Translations under genes and position numbers: made by a program | NCBI GenBank assembly: GCA_038257155.1 | Contig: JBBSJP010000013.1 | Span: 34,068 to 98,067 of the forward strand | Direction: 5' to 3' | DNA: 64,000 bases | Source: JANJTY01 sp038257155 | GTDB taxonomy: Bacteria > Pseudomonadota > Gammaproteobacteria > Xanthomonadales > Xanthomonadaceae | Shown here: in pieces, positions 51,540-60,144 of the stretch | How positions within the stretch are numbered: the stretch's first letter is position 1 | Layout of the letters: the number at the start of each line of letters is the position of its first letter | Notes under the pieces: model-generated | Database searches by the model: none | What the model was told of the DNA's origin: nothing | What the model saw: the letters and a program-made list of their open reading frames with translations, nothing else

Positions 51540-52427
51540 CTAAACCTCGACCGGATCGGGAGGCGTACGGGTCTTGCTGCGCGCCCGCAACGCAATCGCC
51601 AGCACGCCGCCCAACACCATGGCCCCACCGATCAGCAGGCGCGGGCCCGGCTGGTCGCCCCAGAACAGCACCCCCAGGATGATCGCGAACACCGGCGTCA
51701 GCAACAGGTATGGGGTGAGGGTCGAAATGGGATGGCGCTGCACCAGCCAGTAGAAGATGCCGTGGCCCATCACCGAGGCGATCAGCGCCGAGTAGGCCAC
51801 GCCGCCCCAGGCCACCCAGCTCGCGCCATCAATGGCTGCCTGCTGATCGCTTTCCAGCCAGGCACTGAGCAGCAGCAGTGGGACAATCCCGATCAACGCG
51901 CTCCAGGCCTGCTGCGACATCGGCGTGAAGCCGGTCAGGCCACGCATCAGCACGGTGCCGGTGGCCAGGAATGCGGCCGAGACCAGCATCAGGACCATCG
52001 CCTGCGGCGCGGCCAGCACGATCGGATCGAAGCCCAGCACCAGCACACCGCCAAAGCTGACGGCAATGCCGGTGCTGGTGCGCCAGCCGATGCGCTCGCC
52101 CAGCCACCACACCGCCAGCAGGGTCGCCATCGGCACGTAGCTCTGCATCAGGATGGCGGGTGAGGCCAGGTTGCCGGCCAATTGCAGGGCCCAAAAGCTG
52201 AGCCCGAAATGCAGTGCGCCGTTGCACAGCGCCACCGCCAGCAGACGCGGCCACTGCCCCTTGCCGGGGCGGGTCAGGAAAGGCAGCAGCAGGGTTGCCA
52301 CCAGCACCAGGCGCAGGGCGGTGAACAGGAAGGGCGGGAACTCGCGCAGCGCCATGGCCGAGGTGAGGAAATTCCCTGCCCAGGCAATGCAGATCACCAA
52401 TACCAGCAGAAGATGGCGCGGTGGCAC
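51540..52427 (-). CDS. EamA-type DMT family transporter
   Basis: 295 residues with ten predicted membrane helices in two EamA repeats (for example LLLVLVICIAWAGNFLTSAM in the first and GGVAYSALIASVMGHGIFYW in the second). This is the drug/metabolite transporter superfamily, usually exporting amino acids or other metabolites; the substrate cannot be told from sequence. The start is a GTG at 52427. It follows the Mpo1-like gene by 36 bases on the same strand. Confidence 0.88.
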   Translation of the reverse strand: MPPRHLLLVLVICIAWAGNFLTSAMALREFPPFLFTALRLVLVATLLLPFLTRPGKGQWPRLLAVALCNGALHFGLSFWALQLAGNLASPAILMQSYVPMATLLAVWWLGERIGWRTSTGIAVSFGGVLVLGFDPIVLAAPQAMVLMLVSAAFLATGTVLMRGLTGFTPMSQQAWSALIGIVPLLLLSAWLESDQQAAIDGASWVAWGGVAYSALIASVMGHGIFYWLVQRHPISTLTPYLLLTPVFAIILGVLFWGDQPGPRLLIGGAMVLGGVLAIALRARSKTRTPPDPVEV

Positions 52428-52463
52428 CTGCTCTTTAGTTCCAGCACTGAGTCTGGGCGACGT

Positions 52464-52961
52464 TCAGTAGCTCAAGCCGAGGCGGCGGAACAGCTTGCTC
52501 ATCAGCCACAGCGGGCCGATCAACAGGTAGACCAGATCGGTCAGGAACGAGGGACGCTTGCCCTCGATGTTGTGGCCGATGAACTGCGCGATCCAGGCCA
52601 GCACGAACACACTGACCGCCGCGATCACCAGTCCCTGCGTGCCGAGCAAACCGTGCAGCCAATGGGTGAAAAAACCCAAGGCCACAAAGGCCGCAGTCAT
52701 CGCCAATGCGAGTGGCCGCGACAGGCGCCAATAGAACAGCAGGGCCAGCACCATGGACAGCCCGGCCCACAGGCCCGGTCGCCCCAGCGCGGCGGGAACC
52801 GGGATCGCCCAGACCAGGGCGATCACGGTCCACACGATCAGCGGCACGCAGATCCAGTGCACCACCTGGTTGACCGGATTGCGGTGATCCTCGGCGTAAT
52901 TGCCCAGGAAACGGTCGATCGGACGGCGTGGATCGACGTACTCATCGGTGGCTGCGTTCAT
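52464..52961 (-). CDS. Mpo1-like (DUF962) membrane protein
   Basis: 165 residues with four hydrophobic helices. It carries the features of the Mpo1/YGL010w-like DUF962 family: the N-terminal FLGNYAEDHRNPVNQVVHWI with conserved His residues and the later WIAQFIGHNIEGKRPSFL with another His. Yeast Mpo1 is an iron-dependent dioxygenase acting on 2-hydroxy fatty acids; whether bacterial members share this is not settled. The gene probably shares a transcript with the DMT transporter. Confidence 0.87.
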   Translation of the reverse strand: MNAATDEYVDPRRPIDRFLGNYAEDHRNPVNQVVHWICVPLIVWTVIALVWAIPVPAALGRPGLWAGLSMVLALLFYWRLSRPLALAMTAAFVALGFFTHWLHGLLGTQGLVIAAVSVFVLAWIAQFIGHNIEGKRPSFLTDLVYLLIGPLWLMSKLFRRLGLSY

Positions 52962-53198
52962 GCCGGCCTCGCTGTGCGGAATGCAAGGATTCTCCCACGA
53001 GCTCGGCGCGTCGCGCGAATCGCCGCGTCAGTGGCGCGGTGACCAGGTCAGTGGCCCGCGAGACATCCGCGCTGGCAATCGCTTCAGCGACGTCGAACCC
53101 GGCCAGGTGCCGGACTCGATGCGGTCTGACCGCCCTTTCACTGGCCTGAGGAAGGCGTGAGGACAGACGTTCTCAGACAATCACCGGCAGCGCGCCGC

Positions 53199-53867
53199 TT
53201 ACGGCGTTACCCGACGCGTGACAAAGACCTGCTTGCCGCTACCGCTTTCCGTAGTGGCATCGATCTTGACCAGGATGCGATCCTGCGTCGCCGCGTCGAC
53301 GCCGGCTGCGGCCAGAGCCGCGGCGATCTCGGCTTCGTCGCCGTTCGACCTGATTACCACCACGTGCTTGCCATCCCCATCCGCCGCTTCGGCGTGGGCA
53401 AGGGCGTGGTCGGCATGCGACTTGATCATGATTACGCGCTTGTCTTCATCACCGTGCGCGCTGACCTCGGAATCGCCGCCATGCACGATCGCGATGCGCT
53501 TGTCGATCTGCACCACCTCGGCATCGCCCTCGGCGCCGTGCACCCAGACGTTCACGTCATGCGATTCGCCGTCCGCGACCGTTGCCGACGCAGGCAGCAG
53601 CTTGATGTCGGTCAGGTCACCGTCAATGTCGATCAGCAGCCCTTCCTCACTGCGACCAACGATCACCAGCTTGCCCGACTCGGCGGTGAATTCACGGGTC
53701 TCGCCGATCGGCAGGGTCTGATCGAGGTCGCGCAACACGACGACTTCAGCCTGGCCATTGGTAACGATCTTGACCGTGGTTTCGTCCGAGGCGGCGACCG
53801 TGCCGCCCAGCAATGCACCTAGCGAGAGGCTGAGCAGGCTGGCGCGGAAGAGAGTCTTGAGGATCAT
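53199..53867 (-). CDS. secreted His/Asp-rich protein under a sigma-54 promoter
   Basis: 222 residues with a signal peptide (LFRASLLSLSLGALLGGTVAA). I do not recognise the family. The first half is beta-rich (VKIVTNGQAEVVVLRDLDQT, LVIVGRSEEGLLIDIDGDL). The second half has three related units of a hydrophobic strand followed by a His/Asp/Glu-rich loop: RIAIVHGGDSEVSAHGDED, then RVIMIKSHADHALAHAEAA, then HVVVIRSNGDEAEIAAALAA. The clustered His and acidic residues suggest metal binding, which is inference. Directly upstream is a near-perfect sigma-54 promoter, and beyond it the gene for a sigma-54 activator. It may therefore be the periplasmic effector of that two-component system. Confidence 0.75.
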   Translation of the reverse strand: MILKTLFRASLLSLSLGALLGGTVAASDETTVKIVTNGQAEVVVLRDLDQTLPIGETREFTAESGKLVIVGRSEEGLLIDIDGDLTDIKLLPASATVADGESHDVNVWVHGAEGDAEVVQIDKRIAIVHGGDSEVSAHGDEDKRVIMIKSHADHALAHAEAADGDGKHVVVIRSNGDEAEIAAALAAAGVDAATQDRILVKIDATTESGSGKQVFVTRRVTP

Positions 53868-53919
53868 GGCAACGCTCCGTGTGTGGGGGAAAGGTTGGGA
53901 CAGTGCCCAATCCAGAAGA

Positions 53920-53936
53920 GCAAGCGGCGTGCCAAG
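53920..53936 (-). promoter_or_regulatory. sigma-54 (-24/-12) promoter of the His/Asp-rich protein gene
   Basis: The minus strand reads CTTGGCACGCCGCTTGC, matching the sigma-54 consensus YTGGCACGNNNNTTGC with GG and GC ten bases apart. Transcription would start near 53909, about 42 bases before the ATG at 53867. No other gene lies between. Confidence 0.88.
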
Positions 53937-53985
53937 TGCATTGCAGCAGGGTTGCCTGGCCCGTGGGAGCAGTTCAGCGCCGCGG

Positions 53986-54024
53986 GCTCCGCATCCGCGG
54001 AGCACGTTTCCCCATATCGGGAAC
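53986..54024. promoter_or_regulatory. two dyads upstream of the sigma-54 promoter, candidate activator sites
   Basis: An 18-bp palindrome (GCTCCGC at 53986-53992, loop ATCC, GCGGAGC at 53997-54003) and a second dyad at 54006-54024 (GTTTCCC/GGGAAC arms). They lie about 85 and 105 bases upstream of the predicted transcript start, the usual range for NtrC-family enhancer sites. Alternatively they are part of a terminator after the regulator gene, but there is no T-run. Confidence 0.5.
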
Positions 54025-54027
54025 CCG

Positions 54028-55374
54028 TCACTCACCCAGGCCGAACTTTTCCAGGCGATACAGGAAGGCCTTGTAGGGCAGTCCAAGCAGCTTGGCGGCC
54101 TGGCTGCGATTGCCCGTGGCGCGGTGCAGGGCCTGCGCCAGCAGCGCGCGCTCCAGCGCGTCCCAGTTCAGGCCTTCGGCCGGCAGCTCGAACGCGGGCA
54201 CTGGGGCGGGCGTGGCGGCGCCCGGCAGGTCATCCAGGCTGGGTTCGTCCTCGGCCAGCAGCAGCAGGCGTTCCACGGCATTGCCGAGTTCCCGCACATT
54301 GCCTGGCCAGGGACGATCCATCAGGGCGCGCAGCACGGCTTTTGGCATCGACTGCGGCGGCAGGCGATGCTGGCGCGCGACACGTTCGGCAAAGTGCTCG
54401 ACCAGCAGGGGAATGTCCTCGCGGCGTTCGCGCAGCGGCGGCAAGGCCAGCGTCACCACCGCGAGACGGTAGTAAAGGTCTTCGCGAAAGCGCGCCTCGG
54501 CAATCTCGCGCGACAGGTCGCGGTTGGTGGCGGCTATCACGCGCAGGTCGAGAACGATCTCGCCGCGTCCGCCCAGGCGTGTGATCCGTCCTTCCTGCAA
54601 AGCGCGCAGCAGCTTGGGCTGCAGCAGCAGTGGCAGCTCGCCAATCTCGTCGAGGAACAGGGTGCCGCCGTTGGCCTGCTCGAAATACCCGCTACGCGCG
54701 CTGTTGGCACCGGTGTAGGCGCCACGCTCGGCGCCGAAGAATTCGGCTTCGATCAGGCCCTCGGGAATGGCCGAACAGTTCACCGCCACAAAGGTCGCAT
54801 CGCGCCGCCGTGACAGTTTGTGCAGGGCGCGCGCCACCAGCTCCTTGCCGGTGCCCGACTCACCCTGGATCAGCACGGTGGCTTCGGTCGGTGCGAGCTT
54901 CTCGATCTGGCGGTAGAGGCGCTGCATCGCCGGTGCCTTGCCGATCAGTTCGATCATGCGTTCGCGCGCGTCCAGATCCGCGCTGAGCCGGCGGTTCTCC
55001 TCGCGCAGGGCTCGCGTGCGCAGGGCCTTGTCGACCGCCAGCAGCAGCGCCTGGCGCTCGAACGGTTTGGCGAGATAATCGTCTGCACCGGCGCGCACCG
55101 CGCTGACGGCATGTTCGATGCTGCCGTAGGCGGTGACCAGCACAAAGCTCAGCTCGGGACGCTGGCGCCGCAGCGACCGCAACAGGCCCAGGCCATCGCC
55201 CTCCGCCAGCTTGAAGTCGGATATCACCAGACTCAAGGCAGGTTCGCCCAGCAGGGCCTCGGCCGCTGGCTGCGAATCGGCTTCCAGCACCGCATAGCCG
55301 GCGCCCCGCAGCAGGGTGGCCACCAGGCTGCGCTGCGCGGCATCGTCTTCGACCAGCAGCAGGGTGTGGTTCAT
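54028..55374 (-). CDS. sigma-54-dependent response regulator, NtrC family
   Basis: 448 residues. The receiver domain is intact: VEDD acidic pair, phospho-Asp in VISDFKLAEGDG, TAYGS and AKPFE Lys. The AAA+ domain has Walker A GESGTGKELVARAL, the sigma-54 contact loop as GAYTGA (GAERGAYTGANSARSG), Walker B LFLDEIGELP, and RFREDLYYRLAVVTLALPPL. The C-terminus is a Fis-type helix-turn-helix (ALHRATGNRSQAAKLLGLPY). It should activate sigma-54 promoters when phosphorylated. Its ATG is inside the stop of the kinase gene (ATGA overlap at 55371-55374), and a sigma-54 promoter gene lies immediately downstream. Confidence 0.94.
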   Translation of the reverse strand: MNHTLLLVEDDAAQRSLVATLLRGAGYAVLEADSQPAAEALLGEPALSLVISDFKLAEGDGLGLLRSLRRQRPELSFVLVTAYGSIEHAVSAVRAGADDYLAKPFERQALLLAVDKALRTRALREENRRLSADLDARERMIELIGKAPAMQRLYRQIEKLAPTEATVLIQGESGTGKELVARALHKLSRRRDATFVAVNCSAIPEGLIEAEFFGAERGAYTGANSARSGYFEQANGGTLFLDEIGELPLLLQPKLLRALQEGRITRLGGRGEIVLDLRVIAATNRDLSREIAEARFREDLYYRLAVVTLALPPLRERREDIPLLVEHFAERVARQHRLPPQSMPKAVLRALMDRPWPGNVRELGNAVERLLLLAEDEPSLDDLPGAATPAPVPAFELPAEGLNWDALERALLAQALHRATGNRSQAAKLLGLPYKAFLYRLEKFGLGE

Positions 55375-56759
55375 GCGCGCTGTCGCGGTCGCAGTCGCAG
55401 GCGCGCCAGCGTGCCACCGCCCGCCTGATCGTGCAGCGATACATCGCCCTGGTAGCGCAGCACGGCGAGGCGTTGCGCCAGATAGAGTCCCATGCCGGCG
55501 CCCTGAGGCTTGCTCGACACATGCGGCTGGAAGAGGCGCTCGCGCAAGGCCGGCGGAACACCGGTGCCGTTATCGACGACGCACACTTCCAGCACATCGC
55601 CATCGGCGACCGTGATCTGCACTCGCCCGCCGACTGCGCTTGCCTCTGCAGCATTGGTCACCAGGCTATGCAGCAGGATGCGCAATTCGATCGACACCGC
55701 CATCAACTGCGCATCAAGGTCGCCGACCGCGCCGAAATCGAGGCGGTCGCCCCAGGTCTGGCGTGCTTCGAGCAATACATCGTCGATCACCTCGCGCAGT
55801 GCTACCGGCTCCACCGGCGCATCGGCACCGGCCGACAAGGCCAGGAAGCCGCGCAGGCTGCCATCGAGGCGCGAGATCTGCTCGCGCGCTGCGCGTGCAA
55901 GAGCACTCGCTGACTGCGGGGAGCGCGCTTCGGCTTCCAGTGCCTCCACGCAAAGTCCGAGTGCATGCAGCGGATTGCGCAGCGAGTGCGCCAGGCCGCG
56001 ACCTATCTCGCCCAGTTCGGCCAGGGCCTGGTGCCCGCGCAGGCGTTGCGCCTCGGCATCGAGGCGCTCGAGTTCGCCAGCCATGCGATTGAAGGCATCA
56101 ATGGTTTCGCGCACTTCGCGCACGCCACCATCGGCGACCCGTACGCCGCGTTGCCCGGCGCCCAGGCGGGTGGCGCCAGCGGCCAATTCGCGCAAGGGGC
56201 TGGCGACGCGGTGCGCCAGCCAGACCGCGAGCAACAGACCAAGCAGCAACAGGCCGCCCATGCCCCAGGCCAGGCGTCGGGTGAACTCACCGAGTTCGCG
56301 TTGCAGTCCGGCGCGCGGCAAGGGAATGGTCTGGCCGATCCCATCGGCCGCGACCCACAGCCCGGGATCCTGGCCGGCCATGGCCAATGCCCGAACCTCA
56401 AGGTGCACATCGCGCCGGTTGTGCAGGTTCGGATCGCCTTGCAGTGTGGTGATTGCCAGGTGGGCCGAATCATGTCCCGTTTGAGCCAGCTGCGCGGCTT
56501 CTTCTGGCGGCAACTCCCGCCCATCCATGAACACGCGCAATTCGGTCTCGGCCTTGGCGCTGGTGTTTTCTTCGCCAACCTGGACCCGCTCGATGCGATC
56601 CGACAGCACCCGGATGACGCGCTGGCCGGCTTCGCTGGCGCCTTCGGCCAGGGCCAGCTTCAGCCCATCCGACAAGCGTTGCAGGCCGAGCGCGCCGATC
56701 ACGGTAAGGGCAAGGAACAGCGCGGCCAGGATCAGGGCAAGGCGAAGACTGAGGGACAT
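55371..56759 (-). CDS. sensor histidine kinase paired with the NtrC-type regulator
   Basis: 462 residues. The first membrane helix is at about 7-27. A periplasmic sensor of about 130 residues follows, containing several His and acidic residues (AQTGHDSAHLAITTLQGD, NLHNRRDVHLEVRALAMAG). The second helix is at about 165-186 (GGLLLLGLLLAVWLAHRV), then HAMP and a His box GEIGRGLAHSLRNPLHALGL. The ATPase domain has NAAEASAVGG, VVDNGTGVPPAL and GAGMGLYLAQRL. The sensor fold is not a named one I can see. It is cotranscribed with the regulator and preceded by its own sigma-54 promoter, which suggests positive autoregulation. Confidence 0.92.
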   Translation of the reverse strand: MSLSLRLALILAALFLALTVIGALGLQRLSDGLKLALAEGASEAGQRVIRVLSDRIERVQVGEENTSAKAETELRVFMDGRELPPEEAAQLAQTGHDSAHLAITTLQGDPNLHNRRDVHLEVRALAMAGQDPGLWVAADGIGQTIPLPRAGLQRELGEFTRRLAWGMGGLLLLGLLLAVWLAHRVASPLRELAAGATRLGAGQRGVRVADGGVREVRETIDAFNRMAGELERLDAEAQRLRGHQALAELGEIGRGLAHSLRNPLHALGLCVEALEAEARSPQSASALARAAREQISRLDGSLRGFLALSAGADAPVEPVALREVIDDVLLEARQTWGDRLDFGAVGDLDAQLMAVSIELRILLHSLVTNAAEASAVGGRVQITVADGDVLEVCVVDNGTGVPPALRERLFQPHVSSKPQGAGMGLYLAQRLAVLRYQGDVSLHDQAGGGTLARLRLRPRQRA

Positions 56760-56795
56760 GGCGGCAGGCGTCGCAGGTTCAAAGCCGAAAGAGAA

Positions 56796-56809
56796 GCAAG
56801 TCGCGTGCC
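56796..56809 (-). promoter_or_regulatory. sigma-54 (-24/-12) promoter of the kinase-regulator operon
   Basis: The minus strand reads GGCACGCGACTTGC, with GG and GC exactly ten bases apart and the TTGC core. The base before GG is C rather than T, so it is slightly weaker than the downstream promoter. Predicted start near 56785, about 26 bases before the kinase ATG. Confidence 0.75.
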
Positions 56810-56813
56810 GTGC

Positions 56814-57704
56814 TCAGTCGGCCGATCCGGTCAGCTGTCGTACCGCTTCGGCATAGCGCTGTCGGGTTCCTTCGATGATTTCAGCCGGCAGGCTGGGGCC
56901 GGGTGCGGTCTTGTCCCAGTCCAGCGTTTCCAGATAGTCGCGGACATATTGCTTGTCGAAGCTCGGGGGGCTCATGCCGACCCGATACTGGTCGGCTGGC
57001 CAGAAGCGCGAGGAATCGGGGGTCAGCATTTCGTCCATCACCAGCAGGTTGTCGTCCTGGTCCAGACCGAACTCCAGCTTGGTGTCGGCGATCAGGATGC
57101 CGCGCTCGGCCGCGAAGCGGGCAGCGAAACGGTAGATTGCCAGGGTCGCTTCGCGCACCCGCTCGGCCAGTTCGCCGCCGATCAGGGCAACTACTGCGTC
57201 AAAGCCGATGTTTTCATCGTGGTCTCCCACCGCGGCCTTGGTGGATGGGGTGAAGATGGGTTCACGCAACTGTTCGGCCAGATGCAGACCGGCCGGCAGT
57301 TCGATGCCGCAGAGTTGTCCGCTGGCGTGGTAATCCTTCCAGCCCGAGCCGATCAGGTAGCCGCGCGCGATCGCCTCGACCGGCAACGCCTTCAGCCGCT
57401 TGGCCACGACGCTGCGTTCCCGATACAGCTGCGGATCCGCAGCCGGCGGCCAGACCTGGGTCAGCCCGACACCGGACAGGTGATTGGGCATGATGTCGTC
57501 GGTGCGGGCGAACCAGAAGTTCGACAGCCGGGTGAGCAGTTCACCCTTGCCGGGAATCGGATCAGGCAGCACGACGTCGAAGGCCGAGAGTCGATCAGTC
57601 GCGACGATCAGCAGGCGGTGCTCGGGCAGTTCGTAGACATCGCGCACCTTGCCCCGGTGCAATAGCGGCAGGGGCAGGTTGGACGTATGCAGGCAGGTGC
57701 TCAC
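56814..57704 (-). CDS. purC: phosphoribosylaminoimidazole-succinocarboxamide synthase
   Basis: 296 residues of the long, yeast-like SAICAR synthetase form, which joins aspartate to CAIR in purine synthesis. Motifs: LLHRGKVRDVYELPEHRLLI, ATDRLSAFDVVLPDPIPGKG, EAIARGYLIGSGWKDYHASG, FTPSTKAAVGDHDENIGFD, IADTKLEFGLD and LTPDSSRFWPADQY. The GTG at 57704 (MSTCLHTSNLPLPLLHRGK) is chosen because it gives the family N-terminus; the frame stays open upstream to 58043 without homology. It ends directly before the kinase operon promoter. Confidence 0.96.
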   Translation of the reverse strand: MSTCLHTSNLPLPLLHRGKVRDVYELPEHRLLIVATDRLSAFDVVLPDPIPGKGELLTRLSNFWFARTDDIMPNHLSGVGLTQVWPPAADPQLYRERSVVAKRLKALPVEAIARGYLIGSGWKDYHASGQLCGIELPAGLHLAEQLREPIFTPSTKAAVGDHDENIGFDAVVALIGGELAERVREATLAIYRFAARFAAERGILIADTKLEFGLDQDDNLLVMDEMLTPDSSRFWPADQYRVGMSPPSFDKQYVRDYLETLDWDKTAPGPSLPAEIIEGTRQRYAEAVRQLTGSAD

Positions 57705-57844
57705 GGCGCGGCTCGCAGAATCGGGGAGGCATAGTTTAGCGGCCCGCGATGCGAGTGCCTGGGTTGCTCCCGGAGCATCGCGAATTGCGTTGCGCTGGGC
57801 GAGACCCGCCTCCGGGGGCGTAGCCGGTCGGACCTGGATCTGGC

Positions 57845-60031
57845 CTACTCGCGAATTCCCAGCTGATCGAGCATGAATGCGAATTGCTCGGCGGTCTCGT
57901 GGAAGCGCTGGAATCGGCCCGAGCGACCACTGTGGCCAGCCTGCATTTCGGTACGGAACAGCACTGTGTTGCTGTCGGTCTTGAGGGCTCGCAGGCGTGC
58001 CACGTACTTGGCTGGTTCGAAGTACTGCACCTGTGAGTCCCACAAGCCGGTTCCGATGTACATGGCCGGGTAGTCCTTTGCCTCAAGCTGGTCATAGGGC
58101 GAGTACGAGAGCATGTACTCGTAGAACTCCGGATCGGCCGGGTTGCCCCACTCATCAAACTCGTTGGTAGTCAGCGGGATGCTCTCGTCCAGCATGGTGG
58201 TGACCACATCGACAAAGGGCACCAGCGAGATCAGCACGGCGTACTTTTCCGGTGCGAGGTTGGCGATCGCGCCCATCAGCAGGCCGCCGGCGCTGCCACC
58301 CTGTGCTGCGACGCGTTCGGGCGCTGCGTAGCCCTGTTCCACCAGAAAGGTGGTGACATCGACGAAATCGGTGAAGCTGTTCTTCTTCTTCAGCAACTTG
58401 CCGTCTTCGTACCAGGCGCGACCCAGCTCCTGACCACCGCGGATATGGGCGATGGCATAGACCATGCCGCGGTCCAGCAAGCTGATCAGGTTGCTGTTGA
58501 AGTAGGGATCGCGGCTGGCGCCATAGCTTCCATAGCCGCCGATCAGGATGGCCGCGGTGCCGTCTTTCGCAAAGCCCTTTCGATACACCAGCGAGACGGG
58601 AACCTTTACACCATCACGAGCCGGCGCCCACAGCCGTTCGGTAACGTAATTGGCCTTGTCGAATCCGCCCAGCACCGGCTGCTCCTTGAGGAGGCGGCGC
58701 TCGCCGGACTTCACGTTGAGTTCAAAGGTGCTGCTCGGCGTGGTCAACGAGGTGTAGGTGTAGCGCAGCCAGTCGGTATCCGGCTCGGCATTGGCGGCCA
58801 GACCCATGGCATAGGCGGGTTCGTCGGCGGCAACATAGCTGTGCGCGCCACTCCAGGGCATCACACGCAGGCGCTCCAGCCCTTCGCTGCGTTCGCTGAC
58901 AATGAAGAAATCGGTGAACAGGGTGAATCCGCTGATGTAGACCCCTTGGTCGTGCGGCAGCAGATCGCGCCAGCCCTTGCGGCCACCGAACGCTGCATCG
59001 TCTTTCACTTCCATCAGGCGAAAGTTCTTCGCTTCCCAGTTGCTGCGGACCACCCAGCGACCGTCCAGGTGATCGGCGGTGTACTCGTGTCCGCGCTCGC
59101 GCGGCGCCAGCACGCGGAACTCGCCCGGATTCGCCGAGTCGGTACAGCGCATCTCGCCAGACACCGTGCTCTGCAGAACGATGCAGATGTACTTTTCGGA
59201 GCGCGTATCCGTCACGCCCATGTAGAAACTCGCATCGGCTTCCTCGTACACCAGGGTTGGTGCCTGCCCGGAGCCCAGGGTGTGGCGCAGGACGCGCTTG
59301 CTGAGCAAGGTGACCGGATCGTTCTCGACGAAGAACACCGTGCGGCTGTCGGCGGCCCAGACCAGGTTGGCTGACATGTTCTCGATCGTGTCGGGCAACA
59401 GTTCGCCGCTGTCGAGATCCTTGAAGCGCAGGGTGAATTGACGGCGACCGACGGTGTCCTCGGCATAGGCCAGCAGCCGGTTGTCCGGACTGACGGTCCA
59501 ATTGCCGACACCGTAGTAGCCATGGCCCTCGGCCAAGGCATTGACGTCCAGCAGGATTTCCTCGGCGGCTTCCATATCGCCCTTGCGCCGCGCATGGATC
59601 GGGTACTCGCGACCGTCTTCGAAACGGGTGTAGTACCAGTAACCCTTGCTTCGGTAGGGCACCGTGGCATCGTCCTGCTTGATGCGCCCGACGAGTTCTT
59701 CGAACAGGCGATCCTTCAGTGGCGCCAAGGGCGCCATCAGTGCGTCGCCGTAGGCGTTCTCGGCGTTGAGGTAGGCCAGCACATCCGGATTCTCGCGGCT
59801 GTCGTCACGCATCCAGTAATACTCGTCCTGGCGCTGCGCGCCATGCGGAGCGGTGATTGCATGCTCACGGCGTTCCGCAATGGGCGGCTTTGCGTCGGGC
59901 GCCAAAGCCGGAGCGGCCGCTGCCGGGGCGATTTCTGCGGACGGAACGGCTGGCGGCGCCGTGGAACTCGGCATGTCGCAGGCGGCGAGCAGCAGCATGG
60001 GAAGCAGAAGCAGGTGGCGGAGCACTGACAT
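57845..60031 (-). CDS. S9 family peptidase, oligopeptidase B type, lipoprotein
   Basis: 728 residues. The N-terminus MSVLRHLLLLPMLLLAAC carries a lipobox (LLAAC), so it is probably membrane-anchored; an Ala/Pro-rich linker follows. The oligopeptidase B pattern is clear: REHAITAPHGAQRQDEYYWM, the seven-bladed propeller region, GGYGSYGASRDPYF, AHIRGGQELGRAWYEDGK, nucleophile elbow QGGSAGGLLMGA, Asp in GLWDSQVQYFEP and His in EMQAGHSGRSGR. Most oligopeptidases B are cytoplasmic, so the lipobox is notable. The enzyme cleaves short peptides after basic residues. A 16-bp palindrome (60054-60069) lies just upstream of the start. Confidence 0.93.
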   Translation of the reverse strand: MSVLRHLLLLPMLLLAACDMPSSTAPPAVPSAEIAPAAAAPALAPDAKPPIAERREHAITAPHGAQRQDEYYWMRDDSRENPDVLAYLNAENAYGDALMAPLAPLKDRLFEELVGRIKQDDATVPYRSKGYWYYTRFEDGREYPIHARRKGDMEAAEEILLDVNALAEGHGYYGVGNWTVSPDNRLLAYAEDTVGRRQFTLRFKDLDSGELLPDTIENMSANLVWAADSRTVFFVENDPVTLLSKRVLRHTLGSGQAPTLVYEEADASFYMGVTDTRSEKYICIVLQSTVSGEMRCTDSANPGEFRVLAPRERGHEYTADHLDGRWVVRSNWEAKNFRLMEVKDDAAFGGRKGWRDLLPHDQGVYISGFTLFTDFFIVSERSEGLERLRVMPWSGAHSYVAADEPAYAMGLAANAEPDTDWLRYTYTSLTTPSSTFELNVKSGERRLLKEQPVLGGFDKANYVTERLWAPARDGVKVPVSLVYRKGFAKDGTAAILIGGYGSYGASRDPYFNSNLISLLDRGMVYAIAHIRGGQELGRAWYEDGKLLKKKNSFTDFVDVTTFLVEQGYAAPERVAAQGGSAGGLLMGAIANLAPEKYAVLISLVPFVDVVTTMLDESIPLTTNEFDEWGNPADPEFYEYMLSYSPYDQLEAKDYPAMYIGTGLWDSQVQYFEPAKYVARLRALKTDSNTVLFRTEMQAGHSGRSGRFQRFHETAEQFAFMLDQLGIRE

Positions 60032-60144
60032 CGGACGCGTTTCCGGAAGGTGAACCAGCCCAGGCTGGTGGTATCTGTTGATTCAATCGTGAAGCGGCGG
60101 GCGCGCTATCGGCAATGCCACACGCGCATTGCCAGATTGCGCGA

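Noticed and set aside
60111..60133. Inverted repeat GGCAATG/CATTGCC after the prolyl oligopeptidase gene as a terminator
   Set aside because: The stem is only 7 bp with a 9-base loop and no T-run follows on the minus strand; too weak to list as a terminator.
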